A stretch of DNA of 64,000 nucleotides from Acinetobacter sp. S54 (GCF_016624945.1 NZ_JACVUI010000002.1:434001-498000); one strand, 5' to 3'; counted from the first letter of the stretch, positions 9,453 to 18,741 are shown. Made by a program: numbers and translations. Notes: generated from the letters alone by a model not told the origin.

Positions 9453-9993
9453 GACTCACCTCCAGCGCTTTAATCTTTTGGTAAGGCCCACCTAGATGTT
9501 CAGCATTGGCACATACCCCCATGTATGCCCCCAAACGTTCGGAGAAATGGCTACGAATCAGCAAATCAACGCCACAGTTTTCACACTGGCAAAAGTCTTC
9601 GGAATCGCTGTTTTGCATATGAAAGCAATGTACGCAATACACGTTACGTTTACCCTCAATCAGCACTCTCGCAATTTCATCTTTGAGCAAACCTACTTGG
9701 CGTAAGGCATGATCGACCAACCAAATAAAATACTCTTCGCCATGAATCACGGCGCGCCATCCCGCCTGCGCCTGATTTAAACATTGAAAAACTACAGCCT
9801 GTATTTGTTCTGCCCAGATGGCTGAATCTTGAAAAATAAAAAAATTCTCAAAATCAACATCTCGCATTTTTTGCTGTATATGCTGAACTGCTGTTGGCTG
9901 AGATGACTGAACCAGAAATAGTGTTTTCCCATGTAGTATTTGAAGATCATGGACATTCTGATAAACAGGCGTACTGAGCATGTGTTCTTGCAT
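9445..9993 (-). CDS. dimethylamine monooxygenase small subunit (DmmA-family / DmmC, Cys-rich)
   Basis: First gene of the dimethylamine operon. The C-terminal half holds paired cysteines (CVHCFH, then CQCENCG) like a zinc ribbon, followed by HFSERLGAYMGVCANAEHLG, typical of this oxygenase subunit. The open frame continues upstream to a TTG at 10143. I place the start at the ATG at 9993 (182 residues) because GGGGA sits 8 nt before it, and because the extension contains a regulatory-looking NarL-type site (10075-10090) and a palindrome (10054-10066). Its biochemical role is unclear; it may help assembly or bind a metal. Letters differ between papers, so no symbol is given. Confidence 0.78.
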   Translation of the reverse strand: MQEHMLSTPVYQNVHDLQILHGKTLFLVQSSQPTAVQHIQQKMRDVDFENFFIFQDSAIWAEQIQAVVFQCLNQAQAGWRAVIHGEEYFIWLVDHALRQVGLLKDEIARVLIEGKRNVYCVHCFHMQNSDSEDFCQCENCGVDLLIRSHFSERLGAYMGVCANAEHLGGPYQKIKALEVSHV

Positions 9994-10074
9994 CGCAGAG
10001 TCCCCGTGTAGTGAAATAAGAAGATCAATCAAGAGTAAAATTATTTTCTTGGTAGGAAAATTTCCTTGAAGGCA

Positions 10075-10090
10075 TACCTCTTTAGGGGTA
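10075..10090. promoter_or_regulatory. NarL-type 7-2-7 heptamer pair upstream of the dimethylamine operon
   Basis: TACCTCT-TT-AGGGGTA, the best match in the window to inverted TACYYMT heptamers with 2-bp spacing, 82 bp upstream of the proposed ATG at 9993. Its presence inside the longer reading frame is one reason to reject the 10143 TTG start. A 13-bp AGGAAAATTTCCT palindrome lies 8 bp further downstream. Confidence 0.65.
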
Positions 10091-10214
10091 TTTAAATGAA
10101 TTTTTTTATGGGATGTGACATTTATAGAGAAGTCTTGGCTCAAACTGTCAAACGCTAGAAATAATCCAAGAATCTTTAATCCTGATTAGCTATCAAGACA
10201 GGCAATATGAATGG

Positions 10215-10247
10215 CGGACTGCAACAATGCTTCGTATTGTCAGTCCG
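10215..10247. terminator. hairpin between tmm and the dimethylamine operon
   Basis: CGGACTG (10215-10221) pairs with CAGTCCG (10241-10247), extended by ACAAT/ATTGT across a 2-nt bulge, with loop GCTTCGT. It lies 108 bp past the tmm stop. On the tmm strand there is no clean U-tract, so termination may be inefficient and allow readthrough into the next operon. Confidence 0.5.
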
Positions 10248-10354
10248 ACAACAGATTTTTATTACTTTTCATTTTTAAAAAGTAAATCCTTATTGATACC
10301 ACTCAGCTTAGATCATTCAAACGTTAGAGATCACTCATTTTTAACAAAATGTGC

Positions 10355-11737
10355 TTATCCAACCTTCTTGCAATCTTCCTGCCCCGCGTGCAAATAATTT
10401 TCCAAAGAATCATCCAATGCATTAAGCCAAGTCGTATGATGTAAGGCTGCTAACGTACCCGTAATGACAGATGTATAAATATGATCTCGGAAAGTCATGA
10501 TGTTTTCTTTTTTATGCTGTTTCCATTCCATAAAAATTAAGCGCATGGCTTCAATATCAAAGGTTGGATAATCCGTAGCTTCAATCAGATTTAGAATATA
10601 ATCTCCCTGAAATTTATACATGTCAGGCACTTCGGTAATGGCTTTTTCGATATCGTGCCATTTCTGCGTATGTGCCAACATCTCGTCATATTCAGGCAGT
10701 TCAATTTTTCCCAAAATCACATCACGCACATACCATGCTTGTGCATCAAACATGTTGAAGGTGTACCACTGATCTTGCATGCCCAAATAGAATAATCGAG
10801 TATTTTTCTCATAGACGACACCTTTATATAAGCCTAAAGGGTACAAACGATTATCTGTTTTAAGGCGTAATTCTTCTTGCATAAATGGAAAATAATGCAA
10901 ATAGCCGGTACATAAAATAATGGCATCTATTTGTGCACTTGAACCATCAACAAAGTACGCATGCGTCTGATCGACTCGTTTTAATGCTGGACGTTCAGAC
11001 CAGTTAGCAGGCCATTTATAGTTCATCGGTGCGCTACGGTAACAACTGATAATTTGCTTTGCACCATATTTATAACATTGTGAACCAATATCTTCGGCCG
11101 AATAACTACTGCCTACCACTAAAACTGTTTTATCTTTAAATTCAAGCGCATCACGAAAATCATGGGCATGTAAAATCCGTCCGCCAAAGCTTTTAAATCC
11201 CTCATATTCTGGTACTTTTGGAGTAGAGAAATGTCCGCTAGCCACCACAACATAGTCAAAAACTTCCGAATAAACTTCATCTTTATCATAATTATGTACA
11301 GTCACCGTAAATTGACGAGTGACTTGATCAAACTCAATATGACGAGCAGCCGTATTAAAACGTACCCAACTTCGAACATTTGAACCATCGGGTAAATTAG
11401 CTTTTTCAACACGACCTTTAATGTAATCCCATAATACCTCTCGTGGAGGATAGGAACCGATTGGCTTACCAAAATGCTCATCAAAACTATAATCAGCAAA
11501 TTCAAGGGCTTCTTTGGGGCCATTTGACCACAGATAACGGTACATACTGCTATGAACAGGCTCACCCTGTTCATCTAGTCCTGTACGCCATGTATAATTC
11601 CATTGTCCTCCCCAGTCAGACTGCTTTTCAAAACATATGATTTCGGGAATATCCATCCCTTTTTGTTGAGCTGATTGAAATGCACGCAATTGCGCCATTC
11701 CACTTGGTCCTGCCCCGATAATCGCAACACGTGTCAT
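10355..11737 (-). CDS. tmm: trimethylamine monooxygenase (flavin-containing monooxygenase)
   Basis: A 460-residue class B flavin monooxygenase. The FAD motif GAGPSG is at residues 8-13, the FMO signature [11 protein letters not shown] near residue 165, and the NADPH motif GSSYSAED near residue 190. Length and the [13 protein letters not shown] and [11 protein letters not shown] region resemble bacterial Tmm, which oxidises trimethylamine to its N-oxide. Start: the ATG at 11737 has GAGGAG 7 nt upstream; a TTG at 11752 would overlap that ribosome site and is rejected. Co-location with tdm and the dimethylamine operon supports substrate assignment. Being last behind the kinase, regulator and PAS genes, it may also be read from their promoter. 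Confidence 0.88.
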   Translation of the reverse strand: MTRVAIIGAGPSGMAQLRAFQSAQQKGMDIPEIICFEKQSDWGGQWNYTWRTGLDEQGEPVHSSMYRYLWSNGPKEALEFADYSFDEHFGKPIGSYPPREVLWDYIKGRVEKANLPDGSNVRSWVRFNTAARHIEFDQVTRQFTVTVHNYDKDEVYSEVFDYVVVASGHFSTPKVPEYEGFKSFGGRILHAHDFRDALEFKDKTVLVVGSSYSAEDIGSQCYKYGAKQIISCYRSAPMNYKWPANWSERPALKRVDQTHAYFVDGSSAQIDAIILCTGYLHYFPFMQEELRLKTDNRLYPLGLYKGVVYEKNTRLFYLGMQDQWYTFNMFDAQAWYVRDVILGKIELPEYDEMLAHTQKWHDIEKAITEVPDMYKFQGDYILNLIEATDYPTFDIEAMRLIFMEWKQHKKENIMTFRDHIYTSVITGTLAALHHTTWLNALDDSLENYLHAGQEDCKKVG

Positions 11738-11801
11738 TGATGTTCTCCTCAAATCGTAAAACTATTGAATTAACGATAATTCTGAAATTTAAGGAGATAA
11801 A

Positions 11802-11817
11802 TTCCCTGTAGTAGGTA
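11802..11817. promoter_or_regulatory. degenerate NarL-type heptamer pair upstream of tmm
   Basis: TTCCCTG-TA-GTAGGTA: the right half (TACCTAC on the other strand) fits the heptamer well, the left half poorly. It lies about 65-80 bp before tmm. Two directly repeated heptamers, TACCCCT-TC-TACCCCC, occur further upstream at 11885-11900 within the end of the PAS gene. Confidence 0.4.
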
Positions 11818-11856
11818 TGACCAAGGGGTTAGTTAGGAATACTGTAAAAGTCTATT

Positions 11857-11870
11857 GGGTTGATCAACCC
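11857..11870. promoter_or_regulatory. perfect 14-bp palindrome at the PAS gene stop
   Basis: GGGTTGATCAACCC is a perfect palindrome that overlaps the stop codon of the PAS gene, 120 bp upstream of tmm. No U-tract follows strongly on either strand, so an operator for tmm is as likely as a terminator. Confidence 0.35.
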
Positions 11871-12649
11871 GCATTGGGGAAAATTACCCCTTCTACCCCC
11901 AAAACCATATCACTCTCTGAATATAAGCCTTGCCCTATTTCCTGAACATTTAAAATATCCTGATTTGCTCGTATTAACCGATAATCCAGATAAAACAACG
12001 TTCGAGCTCGTATGGCTGTCTGTGAAACTTCCCAAACTTCGGCTTCATCGTCAGGATGAATGATATTGCCGTATAAAGGTGTATTTAATAATTGATGTGC
12101 AGCATAACCCGTAATTTTTTCACAACCTTCACTGACATATTCCATGGTCCAGTCCCGATCATTTCGGGACCGATATAACATAATAGGCAGACGTTTTAAC
12201 AGATCATTTAAACTGCGCTGTTGAGCAACCTGTAAATATTGCTCCTTAATTCGTTCGGTCTGATTAGAACATATCAAACACCAATACATTTTATTGTGCT
12301 TAGGATCATGTTGAATATAATTTGCTGAAACCTCAAACCAGTGCAAATTATTTTTTCCATCCATTAAACGTAAACGATATTGGCTATTTTGTGGATGGTT
12401 CAACAAATGCTTAAAATAATACACATCTTCGGGATAAACCCAGTGAGAAAAATCTTGCTGCGGGATCAAAGTACGATCTGAATGATCAATATGAATAAAA
12501 TTAATCCACGCAACATTATATTCATAGATGTTTAGATATTGATCGACCAGTAAAACTATTTCTGAAAAAGACTGAAATAAGGGAGACCAAGACTGTTTGA
12601 TGGACGCAGCAGGATGAGGATGCAGGACGTTATGCAGTAGTTTTAGCAT
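11864..12649 (-). CDS. double-PAS protein without output domain
   Basis: A 261-residue soluble protein with two PAS folds. The first spans roughly residues 25-120 (ends FEVSANYIQHDPKHNKMYWCLICSNQTE); the second spans 145-250 (YVSEGCEKITGYAAHQLL, then NIIHPDDEAEV), a PAS_3-type signature. No kinase, cyclase or DNA-binding domain follows. AGGAG lies 7 nt before the ATG. It is third in a kinase-regulator-PAS-tmm array, 33 bp after the regulator gene. The kinase has no membrane sensor, so this protein might be a ligand- or redox-sensing partner of it. That role is inference. Confidence 0.75.
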   Translation of the reverse strand: MLKLLHNVLHPHPAASIKQSWSPLFQSFSEIVLLVDQYLNIYEYNVAWINFIHIDHSDRTLIPQQDFSHWVYPEDVYYFKHLLNHPQNSQYRLRLMDGKNNLHWFEVSANYIQHDPKHNKMYWCLICSNQTERIKEQYLQVAQQRSLNDLLKRLPIMLYRSRNDRDWTMEYVSEGCEKITGYAAHQLLNTPLYGNIIHPDDEAEVWEVSQTAIRARTLFYLDYRLIRANQDILNVQEIGQGLYSESDMVLGVEGVIFPNAG

Positions 12650-12682
12650 ATGATGCTCCTACTATGAAATTATTCATATTTA

Positions 12683-13384
12683 TTAAACGTTACGGATCGT
12701 TTTTAAATGCCTGTGTACCCAGACTGAAAGTTCCAGTCGAGAATGTACATTCAATTTGCGCAATAGGCTTTTCACATATACTTTGACTGTGCCATCACTG
12801 ATTCCCAGCTCTCTAGCAATCAACTTATTATTTAATCCTTTCGCAATAAGCAATAAAGTTTCCTGCTCGCGCATCGTCATTTCTGAAAATAAAACATGGT
12901 GATCATCCATGAGTTCAGGGCTTTCGGATAATAATTCTGTTGCCTCATGATTATTGAGCCGCAACTGATGCGCTAAAATAGTGATGCCCTGCCCATGTAA
13001 AATCGTTTGTCCATTTAAGACATCGTTTAGATTAGATAAAATCACTTCTGGCAAAGTATCTTTAGGCAAAAATCCATTTGCACCCAGCTGTATCGCTTCC
13101 AAAATAATTTGTGCATCATCGCTCGCTGTCAAAACAACGACTTTTAATCGTTGATCGGTTTTACGAATCTCCCTTAGAATATTTAAACCAGATTCATCAG
13201 GCATTTGTACATCAAGCAATAACAAATCGGGGTACACCTGTTGCATCTGACCCAAAAACTCTCTGCCTGAAGCATATTCTGCTAAAACCTGATAACGGCC
13301 CGATTGCCTTAAAATATCGAGTACACCACGCCGAAATAAAGCATGATCATCGACAATACTCACTGTATAGACTGGCATCGACAT
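12683..13384 (-). CDS. NarL/FixJ-type response regulator
   Basis: A 233-residue regulator: receiver domain with SIVDDH, LLLLDVQMPDESG (phospho-accepting Asp) and the conserved Lys in GFLPKDT, then a LuxR-type HTH from about residue 165. The recognition helix GTVKVYVKSLLRKL preserves the TVKVxVK residues through which E. coli NarL contacts its heptamers, and the C-terminus VWVHRHL is also NarL-like. GGGG sits 9 nt before the ATG. It follows the kinase gene by 21 bp. NarL-type site pairs upstream of four amine-island promoters make it the likely activator of the island, probably in answer to methylated amines rather than nitrate. Confidence 0.88.
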   Translation of the reverse strand: MSMPVYTVSIVDDHALFRRGVLDILRQSGRYQVLAEYASGREFLGQMQQVYPDLLLLDVQMPDESGLNILREIRKTDQRLKVVVLTASDDAQIILEAIQLGANGFLPKDTLPEVILSNLNDVLNGQTILHGQGITILAHQLRLNNHEATELLSESPELMDDHHVLFSEMTMREQETLLLIAKGLNNKLIARELGISDGTVKVYVKSLLRKLNVHSRLELSVWVHRHLKTIRNV

Positions 13385-13405
13385 TTTGATGACCCCTTTT
13401 AAAAT

Positions 13406-14581
13406 TTATGAATACGCATTTAGCTTTAACAGAACGCAGGTTCCTTGAGGAAAATTCACACTAAAACTAAGTTCTGCTCCAATACGTTCAGCACGTTCTC
13501 GCATAATATCCAACCCAAAACTGTCGCTGCGTTTCTGGCTTAAATCCAACCCACGGCCGTCATCGGCAATCCGAATTTGCAGCTCACCCGAAGCCAGATA
13601 GTCCAGCCGTATTTGTGCAAGTGAAGCATGAGAATGTCGGACAATATTACTTAAGCTTTCTCTGATGATATAAAGCAATTGCACCGCCTGTTTAGCCGTG
13701 ACTTTAAATTGAGGAATACGATTATCCAGTTCAAATGAAATACTCGATTGATGTTCAAATTCCTGAATGACTTTTTTTAATGCCAATGAAAAATCCAGTT
13801 CCTGATAAGCCAAACGAGAAGCTGTAATTAGTTCACGAGTTTGCTGATAGGCGTAATGGGTATAACTTGCAAGCTCTTCAGTTACATCCTGTATCTCCGT
13901 ATATTGCGCATTGTCCTTACACTGACGATGCAGTTGCGCTGATTTGAGGCGTAAAAAGCCTAATATCTGTGCAATACTGTCATGTAGTTCTGCTGCAACG
14001 TCCTTTCGTTCCTCCAATAATATTTGGTGTAATTTTTTTTGTTGTTGTAACCAGACCTCAAGTCCTTTTCCTAAAGCTTGATCTAACAATTGCATGAAAT
14101 TAAATGGCAATTCGACGGGTGATAAAAATCTATATAAACGCCAAACGAGAATGTCATGGCCTGTTAATAACAACTTTGACTGATAAGATAAAATAGCCAT
14201 TTCCTGAGCTACATGCCTGTCTGACTGCTGAACATACACAGAATTATTCAACAGGGTTTGCTGAATCAGCTCAATATCAGATCGGTTCATCTGTTCTGTT
14301 TGAGCATGATAAATAAAGCATTCCTGAGTAAAGGGATAACAAAACACCAGACAATATTGTATTTTTTGTTCTGAAAAAAAATGCGGAATCTGTTGATGCA
14401 GATGTTCCAAAAATAATGGGATTTGTTCTGAAACATTTTGCATTTGCGCCAGTTGTAGTTCCAGCTGGGCACAAAATAAATCAAATTGACAAGCGAATAG
14501 AGTCTTTTGCATCGACTCCAGATCATTGGAATGCGTTCGATTTTTGAACCAGTGTTGCCAAAACTTCATATCTTTACCCAT
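13406..14581 (-). CDS. soluble NarX-like sensor histidine kinase (HisKA_3)
   Basis: A 391-residue kinase with the HisKA_3 phospho-acceptor ERKDVAAELHDSIAQILG near residue 195 and an ATPase domain with RESLSNIVRHS, ADDGRGLD and SFGLDIMRERAERIGA. The N-terminal 180 residues have no transmembrane helix, no HAMP and no periplasmic P-box, so unlike NarX it is cytoplasmic with an unrecognised input domain. Two starts are possible: the ATG at 14581, and an ATG at 14569 with GGG 7 nt upstream. It is divergent from tdm across 244 bp. Its partner is surely the NarL-type regulator just downstream. Confidence 0.88.
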   Translation of the reverse strand: MGKDMKFWQHWFKNRTHSNDLESMQKTLFACQFDLFCAQLELQLAQMQNVSEQIPLFLEHLHQQIPHFFSEQKIQYCLVFCYPFTQECFIYHAQTEQMNRSDIELIQQTLLNNSVYVQQSDRHVAQEMAILSYQSKLLLTGHDILVWRLYRFLSPVELPFNFMQLLDQALGKGLEVWLQQQKKLHQILLEERKDVAAELHDSIAQILGFLRLKSAQLHRQCKDNAQYTEIQDVTEELASYTHYAYQQTRELITASRLAYQELDFSLALKKVIQEFEHQSSISFELDNRIPQFKVTAKQAVQLLYIIRESLSNIVRHSHASLAQIRLDYLASGELQIRIADDGRGLDLSQKRSDSFGLDIMRERAERIGAELSFSVNFPQGTCVLLKLNAYS

Positions 14582-14692
14582 TTTAAATGCGGCAAATCGC
14601 TGTTCATTTATTTGATTGACTCACCTTTGATCAGCCATTTATATTCTTCATGGTTAATTTTTTTGAGCATTATTCATGCCAAAAATAAAATC

Positions 14693-14708
14693 TACCTCAT
14701 TTTAGGTA
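14693..14708. promoter_or_regulatory. NarL-type 7-2-7 heptamer pair between the kinase gene and tdm
   Basis: TACCTCA-TT-TTAGGTA, inverted heptamers with 2-bp spacing, 118 bp before the chosen tdm start and 112 bp from the divergent kinase start. It could serve tdm-amt activation and kinase-operon autoregulation together. Confidence 0.55.
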
Positions 14709-14770
14709 TTCAATCGGTGGAATTGTTTTCTATTTTATGACTAGGGATAGTGAATAAAACGGAAGGGACT

Positions 14771-14792
14771 AACCGACTTAATTTTATCGGTT
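14771..14792. promoter_or_regulatory. inverted repeat in the tdm leader
   Basis: AACCGA (14771-14776) and TCGGTT (14787-14792) flank a 10-nt A+T-rich loop, ending 33 bp before tdm. It could be an operator or a leader hairpin; it lacks a U-tract. Confidence 0.3.
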
Positions 14793-14825
14793 TCGCTGCC
14801 AGTCGCACAGCTATAGGTGATGTAC

Positions 14826-17186
14826 ATGGGACACTTACAACAACCTCAAAAAAATGAAAATATCTTTGAAGAAACAGGAGATTTTTTTCATTTGCAACCC
14901 GCAATTCACTGTTTGAACCTACGGGTTGATCCTCAATCAGTTGGATCTTTTTCTCTTGAAGCACAAGATGAAATTGAACTGCATCTTGCAAAAGAACAAT
15001 CTATTGAATTCGTGATACAGGACTTACAAGGGTATATCCAGCCTCACTCTTTACAATTACTTTCTGAACAAACTGTGCTCGAATCTGATATCGCAAAAAA
15101 TACAAAAGCGCAATTGGCAGAACAAGGACACTCAACCCAGAAATTACAACATCAACTGCAACGATTGGGGTTACAACAAAGTGATTTAAAGCAAGTTCAA
15201 CGCCTAATTCAACACGAGGGTTTTGTACGTTTTAAAGCTCTCAATAATTTGCGACTTATTGTTTTGAATACTGGTAAAAATATGCGCGTTGATCAGCAAG
15301 ATGCCATCGACGAAATTGAAGTTAAATTATTCAAAGCCCGCCCCCAGAGTGAATACTTACCTCCACTTTTTGCCCCGCCTCTACAAGAAATTCGCATTGC
15401 ACGTGCTTCTGCAAAAAGTTATGAGGTTAAAGTAGGCCAATGGATTCAAATTATTGATGTGTCAGGCAAACAATGCTCTGACTTTTTGGCTTTTGATCGT
15501 CAGGCTTTAAAAAATGGCCAAGAAATTGGTCTAGATGCAGTCGCAACTCGAACCCTATTAGGGCATAGCACACCGTTACCTGGGATTCATTCCCGTTTTT
15601 ATGGTTCAGACCTGCAAGCACTGGTAGAAATTGTGCAAGATACAGTAGGTCGCCATGATATGTTTTTAACTGCATGTAGCCCTAAGTTTTATGAAGATTC
15701 GGGCTACTTTGGACATATTTCCTGTACAGATAATTTTAATAAAATCCTGTGCAAATATGGTATTCAGGCCAAGAGCGCATGGCCTGCAATTAACTTCTTT
15801 TACAACACACAGATTGAACCCTGCGGCACCATTTCAATGGATGAACCATGGTCACGTCCCGGGGATTACGTATTAATGCGCGCGCAAAAAGACCTACTTT
15901 GTGCTTCTTCAGCCTGTCCAGATGATATTGATCCATCTAATGGGTGGATTCCTACCGATATTCATGTCCGTATTTATGATGAATTCCAAGATTTTCCTCG
16001 CTCACAACCTTATCGTATCGCTCCAGAGGAGATGCCTCGTATGACTAAAAAATCTGGTTTCTATTCACGTATCTCGGGATTAACTTCAAAACTCGTAGAA
16101 TACCACGGTTACTGGGTGGCATCAGAATACAGCAGTTGGGGAGCAAAAGCAGAATATCTAGCTTGTCGCGAACGTGTAGCTGTTATCGATCTAACCGCTC
16201 TTCGCAAATTTGAAATAACTGGACCAGATGCCGAAAGTTTTTTGCAATATATGCTTACCCGTAATATCCGTAAATTGGCGATTGGCGAAATTGCCTATTC
16301 TGCTGCATGTTTGGAAACAGGAGGTATGGTGGATGACGGCACGATTTTTCGTTTAGGCGAAAACAATTTTCGTTGGATCTGTGGTGATGAATATAGTGGG
16401 CGATGGTTTAAACAAAAAGCACAGGAATTGGGCTATCGTGTCAGTATACGCCAGTCCTCTGACCAGATTCACAATATCGCAGTTCAAGGCCCCAAAAGTC
16501 GTGAATTATTATCAAAAATCATTTGGACACCTGAGCATCAACCCACTATTAATAAATTGGCCTGGTTTCATTTTACTTTAGGCCGTTTAGGGGGAGCAAC
16601 TGGTATTCCCGTGATGATCTCGCGTACTGGGTATACGGGGGAACTGGGTTTTGAAGTCTGGTGCCATCCCGATCATGCAGAACAGATCTGGGATGCCGTT
16701 TGGCTGGAAGGTCAAGCTTTTGATATCGCGCCTATGGGATTTGATGCATTGGATATGCTGCGCATTGAAGCAGGTCTAATTTTTGCTCAACATGAGTTTG
16801 ATGCCCAAACGAATCCCTTTGAAGCAGGTATTGGGTTCACCGTTCCCCTAAAAACAAAAGAAGAAGACTTTCTAGGTAAAACAGCTATTCAGAATCAATC
16901 TGCTGCCAGTAGACATAAATTAGTTGGACTCATCTTAGAAAAAAGCGAACCCGCACTACATGGGGATGTCGTTTATAACGGACGCTTTCCTATAGGGGTC
17001 ATTACAAGCGCAACTAACTCCCCATTACTACACAAACAGATAGCCTTATGCCGTATAGCACCCCAACACGCAACTGTGGGTTCAACCCTTGAAATTGGCA
17101 AACTTGATGGGCAGCAAAAACGCCTGAAAGCGACTGTAGTTGCTCTGCCGTTTTACGACCCTGAACGAACACGTGTTCGCGCCTGA
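14826..17186 (+). CDS. tdm: trimethylamine N-oxide demethylase (DUF1989-GcvT fusion)
   Basis: A 786-residue fusion matching the known architecture of Tdm. The first 180 residues are poorly recognisable. A DUF1989 (urea-carboxylase-associated) domain follows, with VSGKQCSDFLAFDR, HDMFLTACSPKFYED and several Cys that fit the metal-binding core. From about residue 410 comes a GcvT-type folate domain with SRTGYTGELGFEVW and GVITSATNSPLLHKQIALCR. Tdm converts trimethylamine N-oxide to dimethylamine plus formaldehyde; the GcvT half can capture the C1 unit on THF. Starts GTG 14817, ATG 14820 and ATG 14826 are in frame; AGGTGA 5 nt before the last favours it. An Amt gene follows after 39 bp. Confidence 0.9.
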   Translation: MGHLQQPQKNENIFEETGDFFHLQPAIHCLNLRVDPQSVGSFSLEAQDEIELHLAKEQSIEFVIQDLQGYIQPHSLQLLSEQTVLESDIAKNTKAQLAEQGHSTQKLQHQLQRLGLQQSDLKQVQRLIQHEGFVRFKALNNLRLIVLNTGKNMRVDQQDAIDEIEVKLFKARPQSEYLPPLFAPPLQEIRIARASAKSYEVKVGQWIQIIDVSGKQCSDFLAFDRQALKNGQEIGLDAVATRTLLGHSTPLPGIHSRFYGSDLQALVEIVQDTVGRHDMFLTACSPKFYEDSGYFGHISCTDNFNKILCKYGIQAKSAWPAINFFYNTQIEPCGTISMDEPWSRPGDYVLMRAQKDLLCASSACPDDIDPSNGWIPTDIHVRIYDEFQDFPRSQPYRIAPEEMPRMTKKSGFYSRISGLTSKLVEYHGYWVASEYSSWGAKAEYLACRERVAVIDLTALRKFEITGPDAESFLQYMLTRNIRKLAIGEIAYSAACLETGGMVDDGTIFRLGENNFRWICGDEYSGRWFKQKAQELGYRVSIRQSSDQIHNIAVQGPKSRELLSKIIWTPEHQPTINKLAWFHFTLGRLGGATGIPVMISRTGYTGELGFEVWCHPDHAEQIWDAVWLEGQAFDIAPMGFDALDMLRIEAGLIFAQHEFDAQTNPFEAGIGFTVPLKTKEEDFLGKTAIQNQSAASRHKLVGLILEKSEPALHGDVVYNGRFPIGVITSATNSPLLHKQIALCRIAPQHATVGSTLEIGKLDGQQKRLKATVVALPFYDPERTRVRA

Positions 17187-17225
17187 AACCCTTATTTTTC
17201 ATACTTTAGTTCTGGAGAATCGATC

Positions 17226-18533
17226 ATGATTTTTCGTTTTATGGCTGCTTTCATGACAATGTTGTTATTCATGCCGCTCACTTATGCAGCTGATGCAACA
17301 CTCAATCAAACTTCTACTGCATGGGTTATGACCTCCATTGTATTTGTCATGATCATGTTTATTCCCGGTCTGGCATTATTTTATGGGGGCATGATTCGTA
17401 GTAAAAATGTCTTGTCTATTTGCACCCAGTTCTTTGCTTTTGCTGGCATTGTGGGTTTGCTCTGGATCAGTTTTGTTTACAGCATGATTGTAGATAGTAG
17501 TGGCATGAAAGAAGGTGTGTTTAATCTATCCAGCTTCATTGGTGGGTTCAACAAAGCTTTTATGAAAGGTATAACTGATCAATCTTTGGTAGGTGATATT
17601 CCAGAGTTTGTAACTTCTGTATTTGGTATGACGTTTGCCATGATTACCCCTGCTATTGTAGTGGGTGGTTTTGCTGAACGAATGAAATTCAGTGCGATGG
17701 TCATTTTTGCAATTCTATGGACCATACTGGTATATGCACCCATGGCTCATATGGTTTGGGGTGGTCCTGGTTCAGCCATGCACAACTGGGGCGTACTTGA
17801 TTTTGCTGGTGGAACTGCCGTGCATATCAATGCAGGTGTAGCAGCTCTGGTCGGAGCAATCATGGTGGGAAAACGTAAAGACTGGAAAACCCAAAGTATT
17901 GCCCCTCATAATCTTGTATACACATTCATTGGCGCTGGTCTACTCTGGGCTGGCTGGTTCGGCTTCAATGTCGGCTCAGCTCTTGCTGCCAATAACAGTG
18001 CAGGCCTAATTCTGATTAATACACAGATTGCTGCTTGTGCTGGTATTGTCGGATGGATGATTGTAGAAAAATTTTTAGACACCCATGTTTCCTCACTCGG
18101 ACTAGCTTCTGGAGCAATTGCTGGATTAGTAGGGATAACTCCAGCCGCTGCTTATGTAGGCGTATTTGGAGCAGCTACCATCGGTTTGCTCACGGGCATA
18201 GGGTGTTTTTATGCAGTTACCCGTCTAAAACGTTTGCTCAATATTGATGATTCATTGGATGTTTTTGCATTACACGGCATCGGTGGAATGATCGGCTGTA
18301 TCCTAACAGGTATATTTGCTTCTCCGAGTCTTGGTGGCAATATCACTGATTTACAATTTGGACAGCAGATCTTTGCACAAATATTGAGTATATTAGTGAC
18401 CGTTGCTTATAGTGGTATCTTAACTTGGGTTATTTTTAAAATAATCGCACTGACCGTTGGGCTTCGTGTAAGTAAAGAGCAAGAAGAACAAGGTTTGGAT
18501 CTTTCTGATCATAATGAACGAGCATATAACTAA
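17226..18533 (+). CDS. amtB: ammonium transporter
   Basis: A 435-residue Amt/MEP/Rh channel with an N-terminal signal peptide (ending LTYAADA) and about 11 membrane helices. Visible family motifs include PGLALFYGGMIRSKN, DFAGGTAVHINAGVAALVGA with the first pore His, and ALHGIGGMIGCILTG with the second. GGAG lies 8 nt before the ATG. It is 39 bp behind tdm with no terminator between, so the pair is one operon. It likely recaptures ammonia that leaks out during methylamine oxidation, or scavenges nitrogen, gated by the P-II protein encoded 11 kb away. Confidence 0.95.
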   Translation: MIFRFMAAFMTMLLFMPLTYAADATLNQTSTAWVMTSIVFVMIMFIPGLALFYGGMIRSKNVLSICTQFFAFAGIVGLLWISFVYSMIVDSSGMKEGVFNLSSFIGGFNKAFMKGITDQSLVGDIPEFVTSVFGMTFAMITPAIVVGGFAERMKFSAMVIFAILWTILVYAPMAHMVWGGPGSAMHNWGVLDFAGGTAVHINAGVAALVGAIMVGKRKDWKTQSIAPHNLVYTFIGAGLLWAGWFGFNVGSALAANNSAGLILINTQIAACAGIVGWMIVEKFLDTHVSSLGLASGAIAGLVGITPAAAYVGVFGAATIGLLTGIGCFYAVTRLKRLLNIDDSLDVFALHGIGGMIGCILTGIFASPSLGGNITDLQFGQQIFAQILSILVTVAYSGILTWVIFKIIALTVGLRVSKEQEEQGLDLSDHNERAYN

Positions 18534-18674
18534 GGAGAAGCATACGATTCGTCATATGTTCACTCAGCGGATGGCTTGCGATATGTTTTATAGTTAAATC
18601 ATATCGATAAGGTTGATTGCTGAATGAAATCCGAGACTCTGCAAAAGTTAATCGCAAACCTTTAAAATTTTGAC

Positions 18675-18709
18675 AAAAAAAACCACAATTTTTTACTTGT
18701 GGTTTTTTG
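18675..18709. terminator. bidirectional rho-independent terminator after amt
   Basis: AACCACAA (18681-18688) pairs with TTGTGGTT (18697-18704), flanked by an A-run and a T-run that extend the stem and give U-tracts on both strands. It separates amt from the convergent LysE gene. Confidence 0.85.
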
Positions 18710-18741
18710 GGCAAATTAACGTTTTAAATACTTAAATTCAT

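Noticed and set aside
18436..18714. 92-aa minus-strand ORF at the end of amt
   Set aside because: It overlaps amt and its terminator hairpin, so it is not a gene.
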